64,000 bases of DNA from NCBI GenBank assembly GCA_963682175.1, contig OY821771.1:26680201-26744200 (forward strand), given 5' to 3'. The stretch's first letter is position 1. Each line of letters starts with the position of its first letter. The DNA is from Triglochin maritima (Eukaryota > Streptophyta > Magnoliopsida > Alismatales > Juncaginaceae). The position numbers and the translations under genes were made by a program. The notes beneath the pieces are model-generated. The model saw nothing but the letters and a program-made list of their open reading frames with translations, made no database searches and was not told the origin of the DNA. Shown here piece after piece: positions 23,898 to 33,330 of the stretch.

Positions 23898-25486
23898 AAT
23901 ACCCCCACACCTAAGTTTTTGCTAGTCTCGAGCAAAACAAAGAAAGGAAAAAGCATACGAAAAACAAGAAATCCTAACTCACTTTCGTAGGAATCACGGT
24001 TGCACTTAGCACGTGCAACAAGCCGTTAAACCTCCTTGTTGCCAAGGAGGAGGAGTGGTGTCTCCTGAGGGTTTTCAGCGGATATACCCACAAAATCCGA
24101 ACAAGATGCATTAATCAATCTAGCTACACGACTCGTTGGACTTATTTTGTCGATCATGGAATGCGGTAATACTACGGGTCGACTCTATATATGTAATCAG
24201 TCCACACACCTAGCCTAATGAGTTATTCGTGAGAGTTAACTAAGGAATTAAGTGAAAGACATGGGCAACCTTAACTTCTGAATGTGAAACAAAGTGTAAA
24301 GTCCATTTTGGTTCTTATTTGACTCTTCTTTTCTTTTTCTTTTTCTTTTTCTGTTCTTTCTTTTTTTTTTTTTTTCTTTGGAGCATTTATTGTTTGGTGT
24401 TTGATTCTCCCAGGGTCAGGTTTCGTGCATCATTGCCTATGAGGACTTACACTATCACGTACACCTTCCCCCAAATCTCCACATAGGGCGATCCCTACCA
24501 CCCGTGTAACGGGAGTTCGGTCGGTGCATCCCAAGTCAGATGACTCGAAAGCACCAGGCACAAAGTCCCCTCAGACCTACTTTCCCGAGTGATAGGAGCC
24601 GTGCGAGAAGAGAGAACACCACTTATTCATTCATTTATCTACATGGGAACCAAAACCCCTACACTTAAGTTTCACAAAAAGATATTAAGGGCCCTTGACT
24701 ACAACAAACTTCCTAAATTAACAAACACGAATTATTGACTCACTAGGTTCAGGGTGGACTTTTTTAAATGTTTGAGCACTGAAACCCACTGATTACTCAC
24801 CCCCAAGGGAAAACTGGGGTGCATCCTAACGACTCGATAAATCCTAAAGCCACGTACTAGATATCCTAATGCATCAAGTTCAAGACAATTTTGGGAGCTT
24901 TCTTTTTACTTTGCCTCTCAACGGTTTTGCACATGCTAAACACACGCAAAACCCACAAAACATTTTCTTTCGAAAACACATGAAGATTTTGAAAGAAATG
25001 TGAAAATTTTGAAGCACTAGGCAAGCAAAAGAAGACAAGTCACCCAAGGATCATGGCAAGCAGATATATCGATATTAAATGCAGCACACTATCATGACCC
25101 TAAAAATGCAAACAAAAGAAAACAAAATCAAAAGAAAAGACTCGACTATGTACACACGTAAAACACCCCCCCACACCTACTTCATGCATTGTCCTCAATG
25201 AATGCAAGCAAGATACTACATGGATTGATGCATAAAAAGGAGAGATCTCACCAACATGAAGTACACAAGGAAGTTCATGGCTATGTTGATGGACACAACC
25301 CAACTTCCCTCAAAACCTGTGAGATGCTAAAGAAGGGATACAAATACGTGAAAGAAATGGGGACCAAATACTCAAGGGTTGGGGCCCACAACAATCGATG
25401 CTCACTGAAGGAGTTTTTTTTTTTTTTTTTTTGTATATTTTTTTTTTTCATTACTATGTACAACAATGGGCTCCCATCTTCATATA
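23898..25486 (-). other. 3' non-coding region of element C
   Basis: The polypurine tract is at 23898-23912 (AGGTGTGGGGGTATT on the minus strand). The hairpin with GTTGCAC arms is at 23999-24019. A second polypurine-like tract with seven G (TAGGTGTGGGGGGG on the minus strand) lies at 25158-25180, and A/T homopolymers at 25417-25449. No coding signal is visible, although in autonomous relatives reverse transcriptase and integrase follow the protease. Confidence 0.8.
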
Positions 25487-28400
25487 TCAAGGGACATCAA
25501 ATGGGAACCCGCCATCTCTCGAGCCAGAAATGCACCTGTATGGGCTCGCAACATACAAAACAGAATTGCTTGACGACCTGACACCCTTATTCGCATTGTG
25601 GTCGTTCGATGCCTCTTGAGAGTTAACAAAAGAGGAGGCATGAATGAGAGGTGAACCTCTACCAGGTTGAAGGGTATCAGGTGGTTGATTCTTAACCCAC
25701 ATGGGGTCCTCATCAGATATAGAATGAAGATCATGTGGCCCAGAGGCCATAAAAAGGGTATCTGGTGGCTCAAAAGCCACGTGATCGAAAGGTTGTGGCT
25801 CAAGGGCCACGTGATCAAAAGAATGTGGCACAAGGGCCACAAGATCAGAACGATGTGGCTCTGAGGCCACAAGATCAAAAGGATGTGGCTCAAGGGCCAC
25901 AAGATCATAAGGATGCGGCTCTGAGGCCACATGATCAAAACATAAGGCACCTTCTTGTGCCAGCCCAGGTGAAACATCTTCACCACCTTCAGGATCTTCA
26001 TCGAACAATTCTCTGAAGTACTTGAAGGTGCCCTCAACTTCACTCTCATCCATGCCCTGGATAAGGTTAACCCGAACAGGGTCATTGAAGGCATCTAGCT
26101 TCTTGCCAATGGTGAAGATGTTGAAATCAGCGCATTGACTACCATAAGTCAAGCGCATCAGACCATTGCGACAATTGATCAAGGCATTGGAAGTCGCAAG
26201 AAATGGTCGCCCCAGAATGACAGGAATTTGTCCAAGTGGGTTTGGCACAGGTTCAGTATCCAAGACAAAGAAGTCGACTGGATAAATGAACTCTCCCACT
26301 TTGATCAGCACATCTTCCACCACACCCCTCGGTTTCTTCATAGACCTAACAGCCAATTGAAGAGTGGTCTTTGTTTGTTTGAGGTCTCCAAGACCGAGGT
26401 GGACGTAGACAGAATATGGCAGAAGATTAACAGATGCACCAAGGTCCAGCAAGGCTCGGTGTATGGGCACATCACCAATCACACAAGAGATAGTAGGACA
26501 GCCAGGGTCCTTGTACTTGACTTGCATGGGTTGTGCCAACAAGGAACTCACGTTAGCCGCAAGAAAAGCTTTCTTGGGAACATGAGTTTTTCTCTTCTTA
26601 GTGCATAAGTCCTTGAGAACCTTGGCATAAGGTGGCATTTGCTGAATCACCTCCAAAAGAGGGATATTCACCTTAACCTGCCGAAACATCTCAAGCATCT
26701 TGTCATGCTGATCAGAGGTTTTCTTTTTAAGGCGCTCAGGGAATGGCGCCTTTGGGGCATAAGAATGCGAAGGCACCCCAGAATTCAGGTCCAAAGAAAC
26801 ATGAGTGGGGACCTCAGAATCTGGTTCCTTCGACACAAGAGGAGACAAGGGGACCTCAAGGTTCGGCCCCTTTGTCGAAGGAAATGTAGAAAGAACCTCA
26901 GGATCTGGCTCCTTCCTGGAAGTATTTGTGGAGGGAGCCTCAGGATCCGGCTCCCTCAAAGATGGTGATGACAAGGAAGGCACCCCAATGTGGTTGTCCA
27001 CCTCCTTACCAGACCTCAAAGTATGAATCACATTAATATGATGGGTCGGTTCAGAGGCAGCATGAGGTAAAGGTGTCCTTCCTTGCGAATGGGTACCCCG
27101 GGGATTTACCTCGGGTTGACTCGGTAATTGACCCTTCTCGCGTTCATGGAGCTGATTAGCCAACTGGCTCACTTGCATTTCCAATGCTTTGACCGTATTG
27201 TTGTTGGCCGAAAACATGGCTTGCGTGCTCTGAATGAACGCGTGAAGGGTTTGCTCAAGAGTGGAGTCCTTAGGGTCAACCCGTTGGGGTTGTGGAGTTT
27301 GGTTAGAATAACCCGACGAAGAGGTCTCAGGAGGTTGGTAATTGTGGTTCTGAGACCTTTGATGTGGAGGTTGGTAGGTCGTCGATGGGCGTGGAGGTTG
27401 ATAAGGTGGAGGTTGAGGTTGAGCGTGCGAGCTCTGACCGTTACCCCCACTAGGCCCCCAAGAGAAGTTAGGATGGTTACGCCATCCCGGGTTGTAAGAG
27501 TGACTGTACGGGTCGTTTCGGGGCCTTTGTTGATACATCGCATTTGCATGCTCAGTATCCCTTGGAGCGTAAGCGCATTCCAAGTCATCATGTCCCGACA
27601 GTCCACACCTACTACACTCGGGAGTAGCGACCTGAGCTACAGGAGCTCGGTCCATCTCCAAACACTCAATCCTACGCATGAGAGCAGCCACTTTCGCCTC
27701 AGACGCGATAGTTGACTCAACTTGATAAGATCCAGCTCGACCAGAAGACCTGGCGGCTGGTGGCTCTCTCATGGTGTCCCACTCGAAGGTACGCTCAGCC
27801 ATGGACTCAAAAGTGTCCCATGCCTCCTCGATGGGTTTCATTTGGAAGTCACCCTGACACATTGACTCCAACAATGTGCGGGTGTTGTAGTTGATGCCCT
27901 CATAAACAATCTGGCACAGCTGCCATAGCTCAAGTCCATGATGAGGGCATTGCTGGAGAAGGTCCTTGAACCTCTCAAAGAAACCATGAAACGATTCGGT
28001 CTCGGTTTGATACATCTGATGTATCTGGTGCCGTATCTGTTGAGTTTTCCTTTGAGGGAAAAATCTCTTCAGAAAGACGGTCACAAAGTCATCCCATGAC
28101 CGAATCGAGCTCGCCGGGAGGCTATACATCCATTTCTTCGCATTATCCTTCAATGCGAAAGAAATCATCCTCAACCGGACAGAATCCTCGTCAAGCTGTT
28201 GAAGCTTGAACATGGAGCACACTTCCTCGAATTCGCGTATAAAGATATACGGATCCTCCTTATTGGCAGTGAAGGTCGGAAGCATGCTCACACACTGAGG
28301 TTTTAGCTCATAGCTGTTCCCGCGAGCAGGGGGAACAACTATGCAAGAAGGTTGCGCGGCCCGAACAGGATGGGTCCGCTCCCACAACGTCATCGGCCTA

Positions 28401-28621
28401 TCCTGTCGAGCTAAAGGTGGTGGTGCACCTAGAACTCGATCCTGACCGAATCTCCCTTCCTCTCGAGTCAGAGGAGGAGGAGAAGGAGGTCTACGTGGTG
28501 GTGGGAACGGACCGAGGTAGTCCATGTATGGAACCCGGTCTCCCTCGCCACCACGAGACGACTCGCCTTCTTGCTCCAAAGGAGCACGAGGCGGAGATGG
28601 TCGATCACCAAGATCTTCCAT
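25487..28621 (-). CDS. Gag-protease polyprotein of element C
   Basis: An open frame of 1,044 codons from the ATG at 28619-28621; the frame stays open for 30 codons upstream (to 28711), but A and E share the inner start. Numbering from 28711: proline-rich N-terminus 31-130; Retrotrans_gag capsid about 140-312 (KKWMYSLPA, FFERFKDLL, CPHHGLELW); CCHC knuckle 366-379 (CSRCGLSGHDDLEC); linker with imperfect EPDPEV repeats 587-640; pepsin-like protease about 740-865 with DLGAS at 756-760 and ILGRPFL at 832-838; ten-residue repeats 927-982; short tail. The DLG in place of D(S/T)G is usual for Athila/Tat-type proteases. Gag would assemble particles and package RNA, and the protease would process it. 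The WR motif kept in A, B, D and E is deleted here between about 1050 and 1054. Confidence 0.93.
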   Translation of the reverse strand: MEDLGDRPSPPRAPLEQEGESSRGGEGDRVPYMDYLGPFPPPRRPPSPPPLTREEGRFGQDRVLGAPPPLARQDRPMTLWERTHPVRAAQPSCIVVPPARGNSYELKPQCVSMLPTFTANKEDPYIFIREFEEVCSMFKLQQLDEDSVRLRMISFALKDNAKKWMYSLPASSIRSWDDFVTVFLKRFFPQRKTQQIRHQIHQMYQTETESFHGFFERFKDLLQQCPHHGLELWQLCQIVYEGINYNTRTLLESMCQGDFQMKPIEEAWDTFESMAERTFEWDTMREPPAARSSGRAGSYQVESTIASEAKVAALMRRIECLEMDRAPVAQVATPECSRCGLSGHDDLECAYAPRDTEHANAMYQQRPRNDPYSHSYNPGWRNHPNFSWGPSGGNGQSSHAQPQPPPYQPPRPSTTYQPPHQRSQNHNYQPPETSSSGYSNQTPQPQRVDPKDSTLEQTLHAFIQSTQAMFSANNNTVKALEMQVSQLANQLHEREKGQLPSQPEVNPRGTHSQGRTPLPHAASEPTHHINVIHTLRSGKEVDNHIGVPSLSSPSLREPDPEAPSTNTSRKEPDPEVLSTFPSTKGPNLEVPLSPLVSKEPDSEVPTHVSLDLNSGVPSHSYAPKAPFPERLKKKTSDQHDKMLEMFRQVKVNIPLLEVIQQMPPYAKVLKDLCTKKRKTHVPKKAFLAANVSSLLAQPMQVKYKDPGCPTISCVIGDVPIHRALLDLGASVNLLPYSVYVHLGLGDLKQTKTTLQLAVRSMKKPRGVVEDVLIKVGEFIYPVDFFVLDTEPVPNPLGQIPVILGRPFLATSNALINCRNGLMRLTYGSQCADFNIFTIGKKLDAFNDPVRVNLIQGMDESEVEGTFKYFRELFDEDPEGGEDVSPGLAQEGALCFDHVASEPHPYDLVALEPHPFDLVASEPHRSDLVALVPHSFDHVALEPQPFDHVAFEPPDTLFMASGPHDLHSISDEDPMWVKNQPPDTLQPGRGSPLIHASSFVNSQEASNDHNANKGVRSSSNSVLYVASPYRCISGSRDGGFPFDVP
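25766..25933 (-). repeat. In-frame 30-bp tandem repeats in the C-terminal region
   Basis: About five and a half units of 30 bp encode variants of EPHPFDLVAL (residues 927-982). The nucleotide units (GTGGCT, CAAGGGCCAC or CTGAGGCCAC, AAGATCAAAA) are diverged but stay in frame. Element A has one unit (HVAFEPHPFD) and element E a trace (HVALEPHDLH), so the array expanded in the C lineage. Confidence 0.9.
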
Positions 28622-29561
28622 CTCAGAAATAAGCACTCTCTCGAGTCGAGCGCTCTCACCAGAACGAGCCCAACCTCGCATAAAAATGCTCGACTCGACT
28701 CTAACAAACACACAACAGAAGGTGTACTAGAGGAGGAGACTATACGTAGAGAATAGATGAGGAGAGGACTCAGATGAGGAGGGAAGAATCCCTAGAGCTA
28801 GCGAGGGTAGTGGGATCAGGAAGAAGCCTAACTAGCAAGCACGGCTCAATCAAAGTAAGGCAATGGGTCCTTAAGCTAGACGACGCCTAACTTCGAGGTC
28901 ACTAGCCTCGACACGTCTCACCTCCCTACAACGAGGACCACAATGCCCAGCAAGTGATACCAGATCCGGAGATCCAGTACCTCCTACTATCGACAAGGTA
29001 GGCAACGCCGATCAGGTCATGACGGTCTCAACTAGATTACTCTCCTAGTGCGCCCGCAATCCTAGGGCCAATGTCTACTTGCTTTTAGTTAAGGCTTTAT
29101 TAAGAGTGATTTTTGGGGCCAAGGAAAGGGTGATGAAATCCCCCACCTTATCTTTTATGGGACAGCCCCTCCTTAGTAGCGATTTGATCCTAGATCTAGC
29201 AATCAATCGCTCCAATCAAACGCTCTCTCACTCTTGTCCCGATGCACCTTACTAACTAATGCATGAACTAAACATGCATGAATGAGGGATGTGGGTGCAC
29301 GTACCTCACGCCAGCAATCAACGACAAAATGTAAAGCAAAGAAAAGACAAATGCATGCAAGGTCTACCAATGGTGCATGACCTAGATGGCAAGAAGTCTA
29401 ATCTTTTGCTTTGAGTTTTATGGTCCAAGTTGATTAAAGGGGGAGTGATTAATGATCTGGGAGCAAATAAGAAGTCACAGCATGCAAAATTGGGCTCCCA
29501 GATAACAGAAATTTCAATTCTAACTACCAAAAAAAATTTCAAGGAAAGAAACGCTCACCAG

Positions 29562-29598
29562 GCCGCCAATTGGCGGTCTTCCACCGCTGATTGGCGGT
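29562..29598. repeat. Leader palindrome pair of element C
   Basis: GCCGCCAATTGGCGGT at 29562 and ACCGCTGATTGGCGGT at 29583 start 21 bp apart, the same spacing as the U3 pair. Read on the plus strand, the perfect palindrome comes first and the imperfect one second, the reverse of the U3 order, so the leader pair is inverted relative to U3. It begins 136 nt downstream of the primer site. Confidence 0.95.
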
Positions 29599-29733
29599 CT
29601 GTTTAGGTCGGCGCTTCCTCAAACTTCTCCAGTAGCCTCCCCTTGACCTTGTAATTCCCTGAAACTAAGAAAAACTAAAAACAAAAAATTAAAAACCCCT
29701 CGAATCGTCCAAACCAAGGTCTGGACTGGCACC

Positions 29734-29751
29734 TCCCCGGCAACGGCGCCA
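29734..29751 (-). other. Primer binding site, tRNA-Asp
   Basis: On the minus strand TGGCGCCGTTGCCGGGGA matches the complement of the 3' end of plant tRNA-Asp over 18 nt. It lies 6 nt inside the 5' LTR. Confidence 0.9.
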
Positions 29752-29757
29752 AAAACT

Positions 29758-31328
29758 TGATTGATCGTTTTAAATTTAACCGCAAGTGCACGGCCGCGTT
29801 GAAGCGGTGGCAAATACGGGTCGTCCACTGGGAGGTGTGTCGACACTTGGTTTATTCGAAGGCGAGAGGTAAAAAGAAGGGAGAAAGATGTATTACACTA
29901 ATCTAAACTACAAAGCTGAAATGAAATGCAAAAGGAAATGAAGATAAGCAATAAAACTAAGCCCCAAAGGGGGTAGAGAAATAATGTGAACATAAAGATG
30001 TGTGTGTGTGTGTTCAATTAAGCTCCTCACAACATGTGGTGCATGAAATCATAAAACTACATCCAATCTTGCCTCTACATGAATTAAGATAAGACTACAT
30101 CATTAAAACATACAAGACAATGATTGGAATGAAGCTACATGAACTCAAGTATAAAGACTAGACCCTACTATGCCTCTACATGAATTAAGATGACTACATC
30201 ATTAAAACATACAAGACATTAGCTAAGGAAAAGGCAACAAGAGTACATACACTACAAATTGTGTTTCCAATATTAGCTTCATCCATATCCTAACTTTATC
30301 ATTCCCCATAAAATAGGTCCACTAATCAAAGCATAAGCTAAGCTTCATTCAAGAGCATTAGCATATCAAAGATAAGAGTGGAGACCCATTAGATGGTTAT
30401 GGAAATCATATAAAGCTCAAGGGATAAAAATAACACACACTTAATACACTACATTATTATATCACATATTTCTCCACCCCCCAAATGGGGATGGAACTAC
30501 TCACTACTCATTACACTAACTAATTTAGCAAAGGAAAACATAATACTGAAATGAAATTTATACTACTTAAGCAAGAAATATTAAAGAAGCATAAAACTAA
30601 ACAAACAAACAAGCATGCAAATGAAAGGAAATTAAACTAAGAGAGAAACAACATCATTAAGAGAAAACTTATATTATTAACTCACTCAATTACAAGTAGC
30701 TCTTCCTCCACTAGAGTTTTGCTTCAAGGCTTCACTCTTAGTAGGGAAGATGGCCACCAAGAGGGAGATATACAATGGGAGGTGAAGAGTTCTATTTATA
30801 AGCATGGAAAAAGCTAATCCGGGACAATCCCCCGATGTGGGACTAAACCAATACCAAAAATACACTAAGAATACACTAATACACGTGCTACAGAAAACTA
30901 GATGGATTCTGGGCTAAATGGACCGCCAATTAGCGGTTCCAGACCGCCAATTGGCGGTCTATAAAGTTCAGATCCGTCTGGTTTTCTTTGTGGGCTTTTC
31001 TTGAAGTGTTTCTTGGTCTTAGATGCATCTGGTTGGTTTATTGGAGCTCCGACCCGAATCGAATTGACAAAATACTCCTCATGATGGTGTGGAGTTTCCT
31101 GTTTTGCTCTTAGGTCCTTCTGTCTTACGATCAGGTCCTTCCCCCTTGCATCTTGGTCCCCAGGTCTCACAATTAGGTCCTTTTTTCCTGCTTTTGGGTC
31201 CTTTCATGGCTCTTCTCTTCAAACCTACTTATTTCTGAAAACTAAACATAAAACTCGTCACATAGCATTGCTTAGGTGTAAGATAATGGATATAAGGTAC
31301 AAATATAAGCATGAAATGATGTCAATCA
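29758..31328 (-). repeat. 5' LTR of element C
   Basis: 1,571 bp with TGATTGA...TCAATCA ends. It contains the minus-strand TATA box at 30792-30801 and the U3 palindrome pair at 30922-30958, about 120 bp upstream of the TATA box. Confidence 0.95.
30792..30801 (-). promoter_or_regulatory. TATA box of the element C 5' LTR
   Basis: TTATAAATAG on the minus strand, followed by GAACTCTTC-type leader sequence. An equivalent box occurs in every LTR of this group. Confidence 0.75.
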
Positions 31329-31333
31329 CAAAC
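31329..31333. repeat. Target-site duplication of element C, right copy
   Basis: CAAAC directly follows the LTR end TCAATCA and matches 22320-22324. Confidence 0.95.
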
Positions 31334-31877
31334 ACTCACCTCACTCTTGTGTAAATGTAAACCTTACTCACTAATGAATGGACTAATGTGTGAATGAGTG
31401 TTAAGGAATGCGTACCTCCCTCCTCCAATTAACAACATAAATTAAAACTAAGAGAAGACAAAAAACATGCTCAAGTCATTACTAGATGATGTATGACCTA
31501 AACATAGCAAATGTCTAATCTTTTGCTTTGGGTTTTAGTGTCCAAGTTGATTTAAGGGGATTTTTGGGTTAGAGGTAAACTATGAGCGGTAAAAGAATGG
31601 AAACAAATCATACAATATGCCCCAGACACCAAATATGAAGTGTCAGATACAGGAGAAAATACTGGACTAACAGATATTACTCAACCGCTGAACAGCAGTT
31701 TTAGACCGCTATCTAGCTGTCTGTTTAGCTCCAAACGCTGCTCCCAAGCTCCCACCAAAATATTGAGCTCACCTGATCACCTGTACAACACCACGACTAA
31801 AACAAAAAATTAAAACCACTTGAATCACCCAAGCAAAGGTTGGGACTAGGTGCTCCCAAGCAACGACGCCAAAAACT
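31334..31877 (-). other. Leader and primer site of element B, right part
   Basis: The primer site at 31854-31871 (minus strand TGGCGTCGTTGCTTGGGA) differs from the tRNA-Asp complement at three positions. A degenerate palindrome pair, ACCGCTGAACAGCAGT at 31684 and ACCGCTATCTAGCTGT at 31705, keeps the 21-bp spacing and starts 134 nt downstream of the primer site. Confidence 0.75.
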
Positions 31878-33221
31878 TGTTTCGATTAAGCTTTAAATCG
31901 CAAGTGTCCACGATGAAGCGGTGGCAAGTACAAGTCAAATCCATAAGGCGGTGTTTCGACTCTGGTTCTTCGGAAATCAAGTGAAAAATAAAGGGAAGAA
32001 GGAGTTTGGTTACACTAAGATAAGCTACACTAACTAGCAACCAACAAATGAACAAGATAATAACAAACGATTAACTACAACTATACTAAAGTTGGATGAA
32101 ATTCAATAATGAGAACCCCTACGGGGTGGAGTGTGTGTACACATGTAATAAGGTGGTGAATAATGCATTCAATAGAGCACAAGAATAGGATGTGTTTTTA
32201 TGCATAGGAAGTGTCTAATTCTTATAGAAAACTCTATCAATCTAATCACTAACCTAGTTGACTACCATGAGCATAAACAAGTTGGTTATTAAGAACCTAA
32301 ACAAGCAAGGGGAGTGTTTAAGAGTTGTGACCAAACCCATCAAGTTAAGCATTCTCATTTAAACAAACAAGCATACATTCACATTCATCATCTTTTGCAT
32401 AAGATAGCATTCATTCTCATTCTTTATTACATGTATAAACATCATCTCCACCCCCAAAAGGGGGGTGGAACTACTCACTACACATTAAGCTAACATTTAT
32501 ATTAAGAAGAGAAAACATTCTAACTAATTATACTACGATTAATAAAACAAAATCAAGCTAAACATGAAAGAATTAAAAGAGACAACATAAAACTAACAAA
32601 GATTTATATTATTCATGAGACATTACAAGTAGCATTCTTATTCTCTTGAGTTTTTCTCCAAGGCTTACTCCTACTAGAGAGAATTGCCACCACAAAATGG
32701 GTACGTTACAAAGGAGGAAAAAGAGTTTTATTTATAAACATGAAAAAGGCAACTAGGGTCAATCCCCCGATGTGGGACTAATGAAACATTCCAAGAATAG
32801 ACATAAACACATCACCAATATCCATGTAAAACCGAGTCGGATATTGACCAAAAGGGACCGCCAAATGGTTGTCTTGGGCTGCCAATTAATGGTCCAAATA
32901 CATCAGATGGGGCTGAATTTCGTGTGTCCACTTAAGCTCTTAAATTATGCATGTGGGATGTGCCCTCGTTAGTCATTTGAGTTTGTGTCCGAATCGAATT
33001 GCCAAAATACTCCTCGTGATGGTGTGGAGTTTCTCGATTTGCTATTTGGTCCCTCAGGCTTACATCCAGTTTCTCGATTTGCTATTTCAGTCTTTTTTTC
33101 TCTTCTCATCTCTTCTTTATTACCTAATACCTGAAATATAACAACAAACACTCGAATAGCACAATATTGGGGTAAAATTAAGGATACATAATGAATATGA
33201 TGCATGATATGCTACTAATCA
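31878..33221 (-). repeat. 5' LTR of element B
   Basis: 1,344 bp, starting TGTTTCGATT and ending CTACTAATCA. Minus-strand TATA box at 32729-32736. U3 palindrome pair at 32857 and 32878, 21 bp apart. Confidence 0.8.
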
Positions 33222-33330
33222 GAAAGTTTCCATTTGGGGGGAAAGTTTCCTTTTCGGGAAAAGTTTCCATTTTGGGAGTAGTTTCCTCAGGGTAAATCTC
33301 TCTTCAGGGAAAGTTTTCATTCAGAGAAAA
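33222..33330 (+). repeat. Short imperfect GAAAGTTTCC repeats
   Basis: About six imperfect copies of a 17-20 bp motif, GGGGAAAGTTTCCATTT, run from the end of the B LTR. GAAAGTTTCC is itself nearly palindromic. No function is evident. Confidence 0.6.

Larger units (their letters stand above)
28622..29757 (-). other. 5' leader of element C
   Basis: A 1.1-kb untranslated leader between the primer site and gag. It holds the palindrome pair at 29562-29598, the GGGGGATTTCATCACCC box at 29128-29152, and a segment around 29,210-29,310 that is conserved in A and partly in B. The frame upstream of 28711 is closed. Confidence 0.8.
22325..31328 (-). mobile_element. Element C: complete young non-autonomous gag-pro LTR retrotransposon
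   Basis: A 9,004-bp element flanked by a perfect 5-bp target duplication (CAAAC). The LTRs are 1,573 and 1,571 bp, with TGATTGA...TCAATCA ends, and differ at three bases and one GT unit by eye. On the minus strand the order is 5' LTR, tRNA-Asp primer site, 1.1-kb leader, one uninterrupted gag-protease frame, 1.6-kb non-coding 3' region, polypurine tract, 3' LTR. No reverse transcriptase, RNase H or integrase is encoded, so mobilisation must have used enzymes from a related autonomous element. The layout resembles the described plant TR-GAG type, but with a protease added. Confidence 0.95.
16308..33221 (-). mobile_element. Element B: decayed gag-pro element, split by element C
   Basis: The 5' LTR is at 31878-33221, followed leftward by a degenerate tRNA-Asp primer site (31854-31871) and the leader. 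Element C is inserted in the leader. Then come the gag-pro-tail pseudogene, the 3' non-coding region and a truncated 3' LTR (16308-17460). The host sequence rejoins exactly when C and one CAAAC are removed, as shown by alignment to element A's leader. The LTR ends are TGTTT...AAACA on the left copy and AATCA on the right copy. The 3' LTR lacks about 225 bp at its outer end, so no target duplication can be read. No polymerase genes are present. Confidence 0.8.

Noticed and set aside
25417..25449. Long T runs as the poly-A tail of a retroposed gene
   Set aside because: They lie inside element C, at a place where A and E also have A-rich sequence after the reading frame, and no retroposed gene precedes them.
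27128..27715. 195-codon plus-strand open frame
   Set aside because: Shadow of the element C gag-protease frame; Arg/Leu-rich composition without any family features.
30898..31170. 90-codon minus-strand open frame present in both C LTRs
   Set aside because: It lies in U3 upstream of the TATA box, crosses the palindromes, and resembles no protein; its presence twice only reflects LTR identity.
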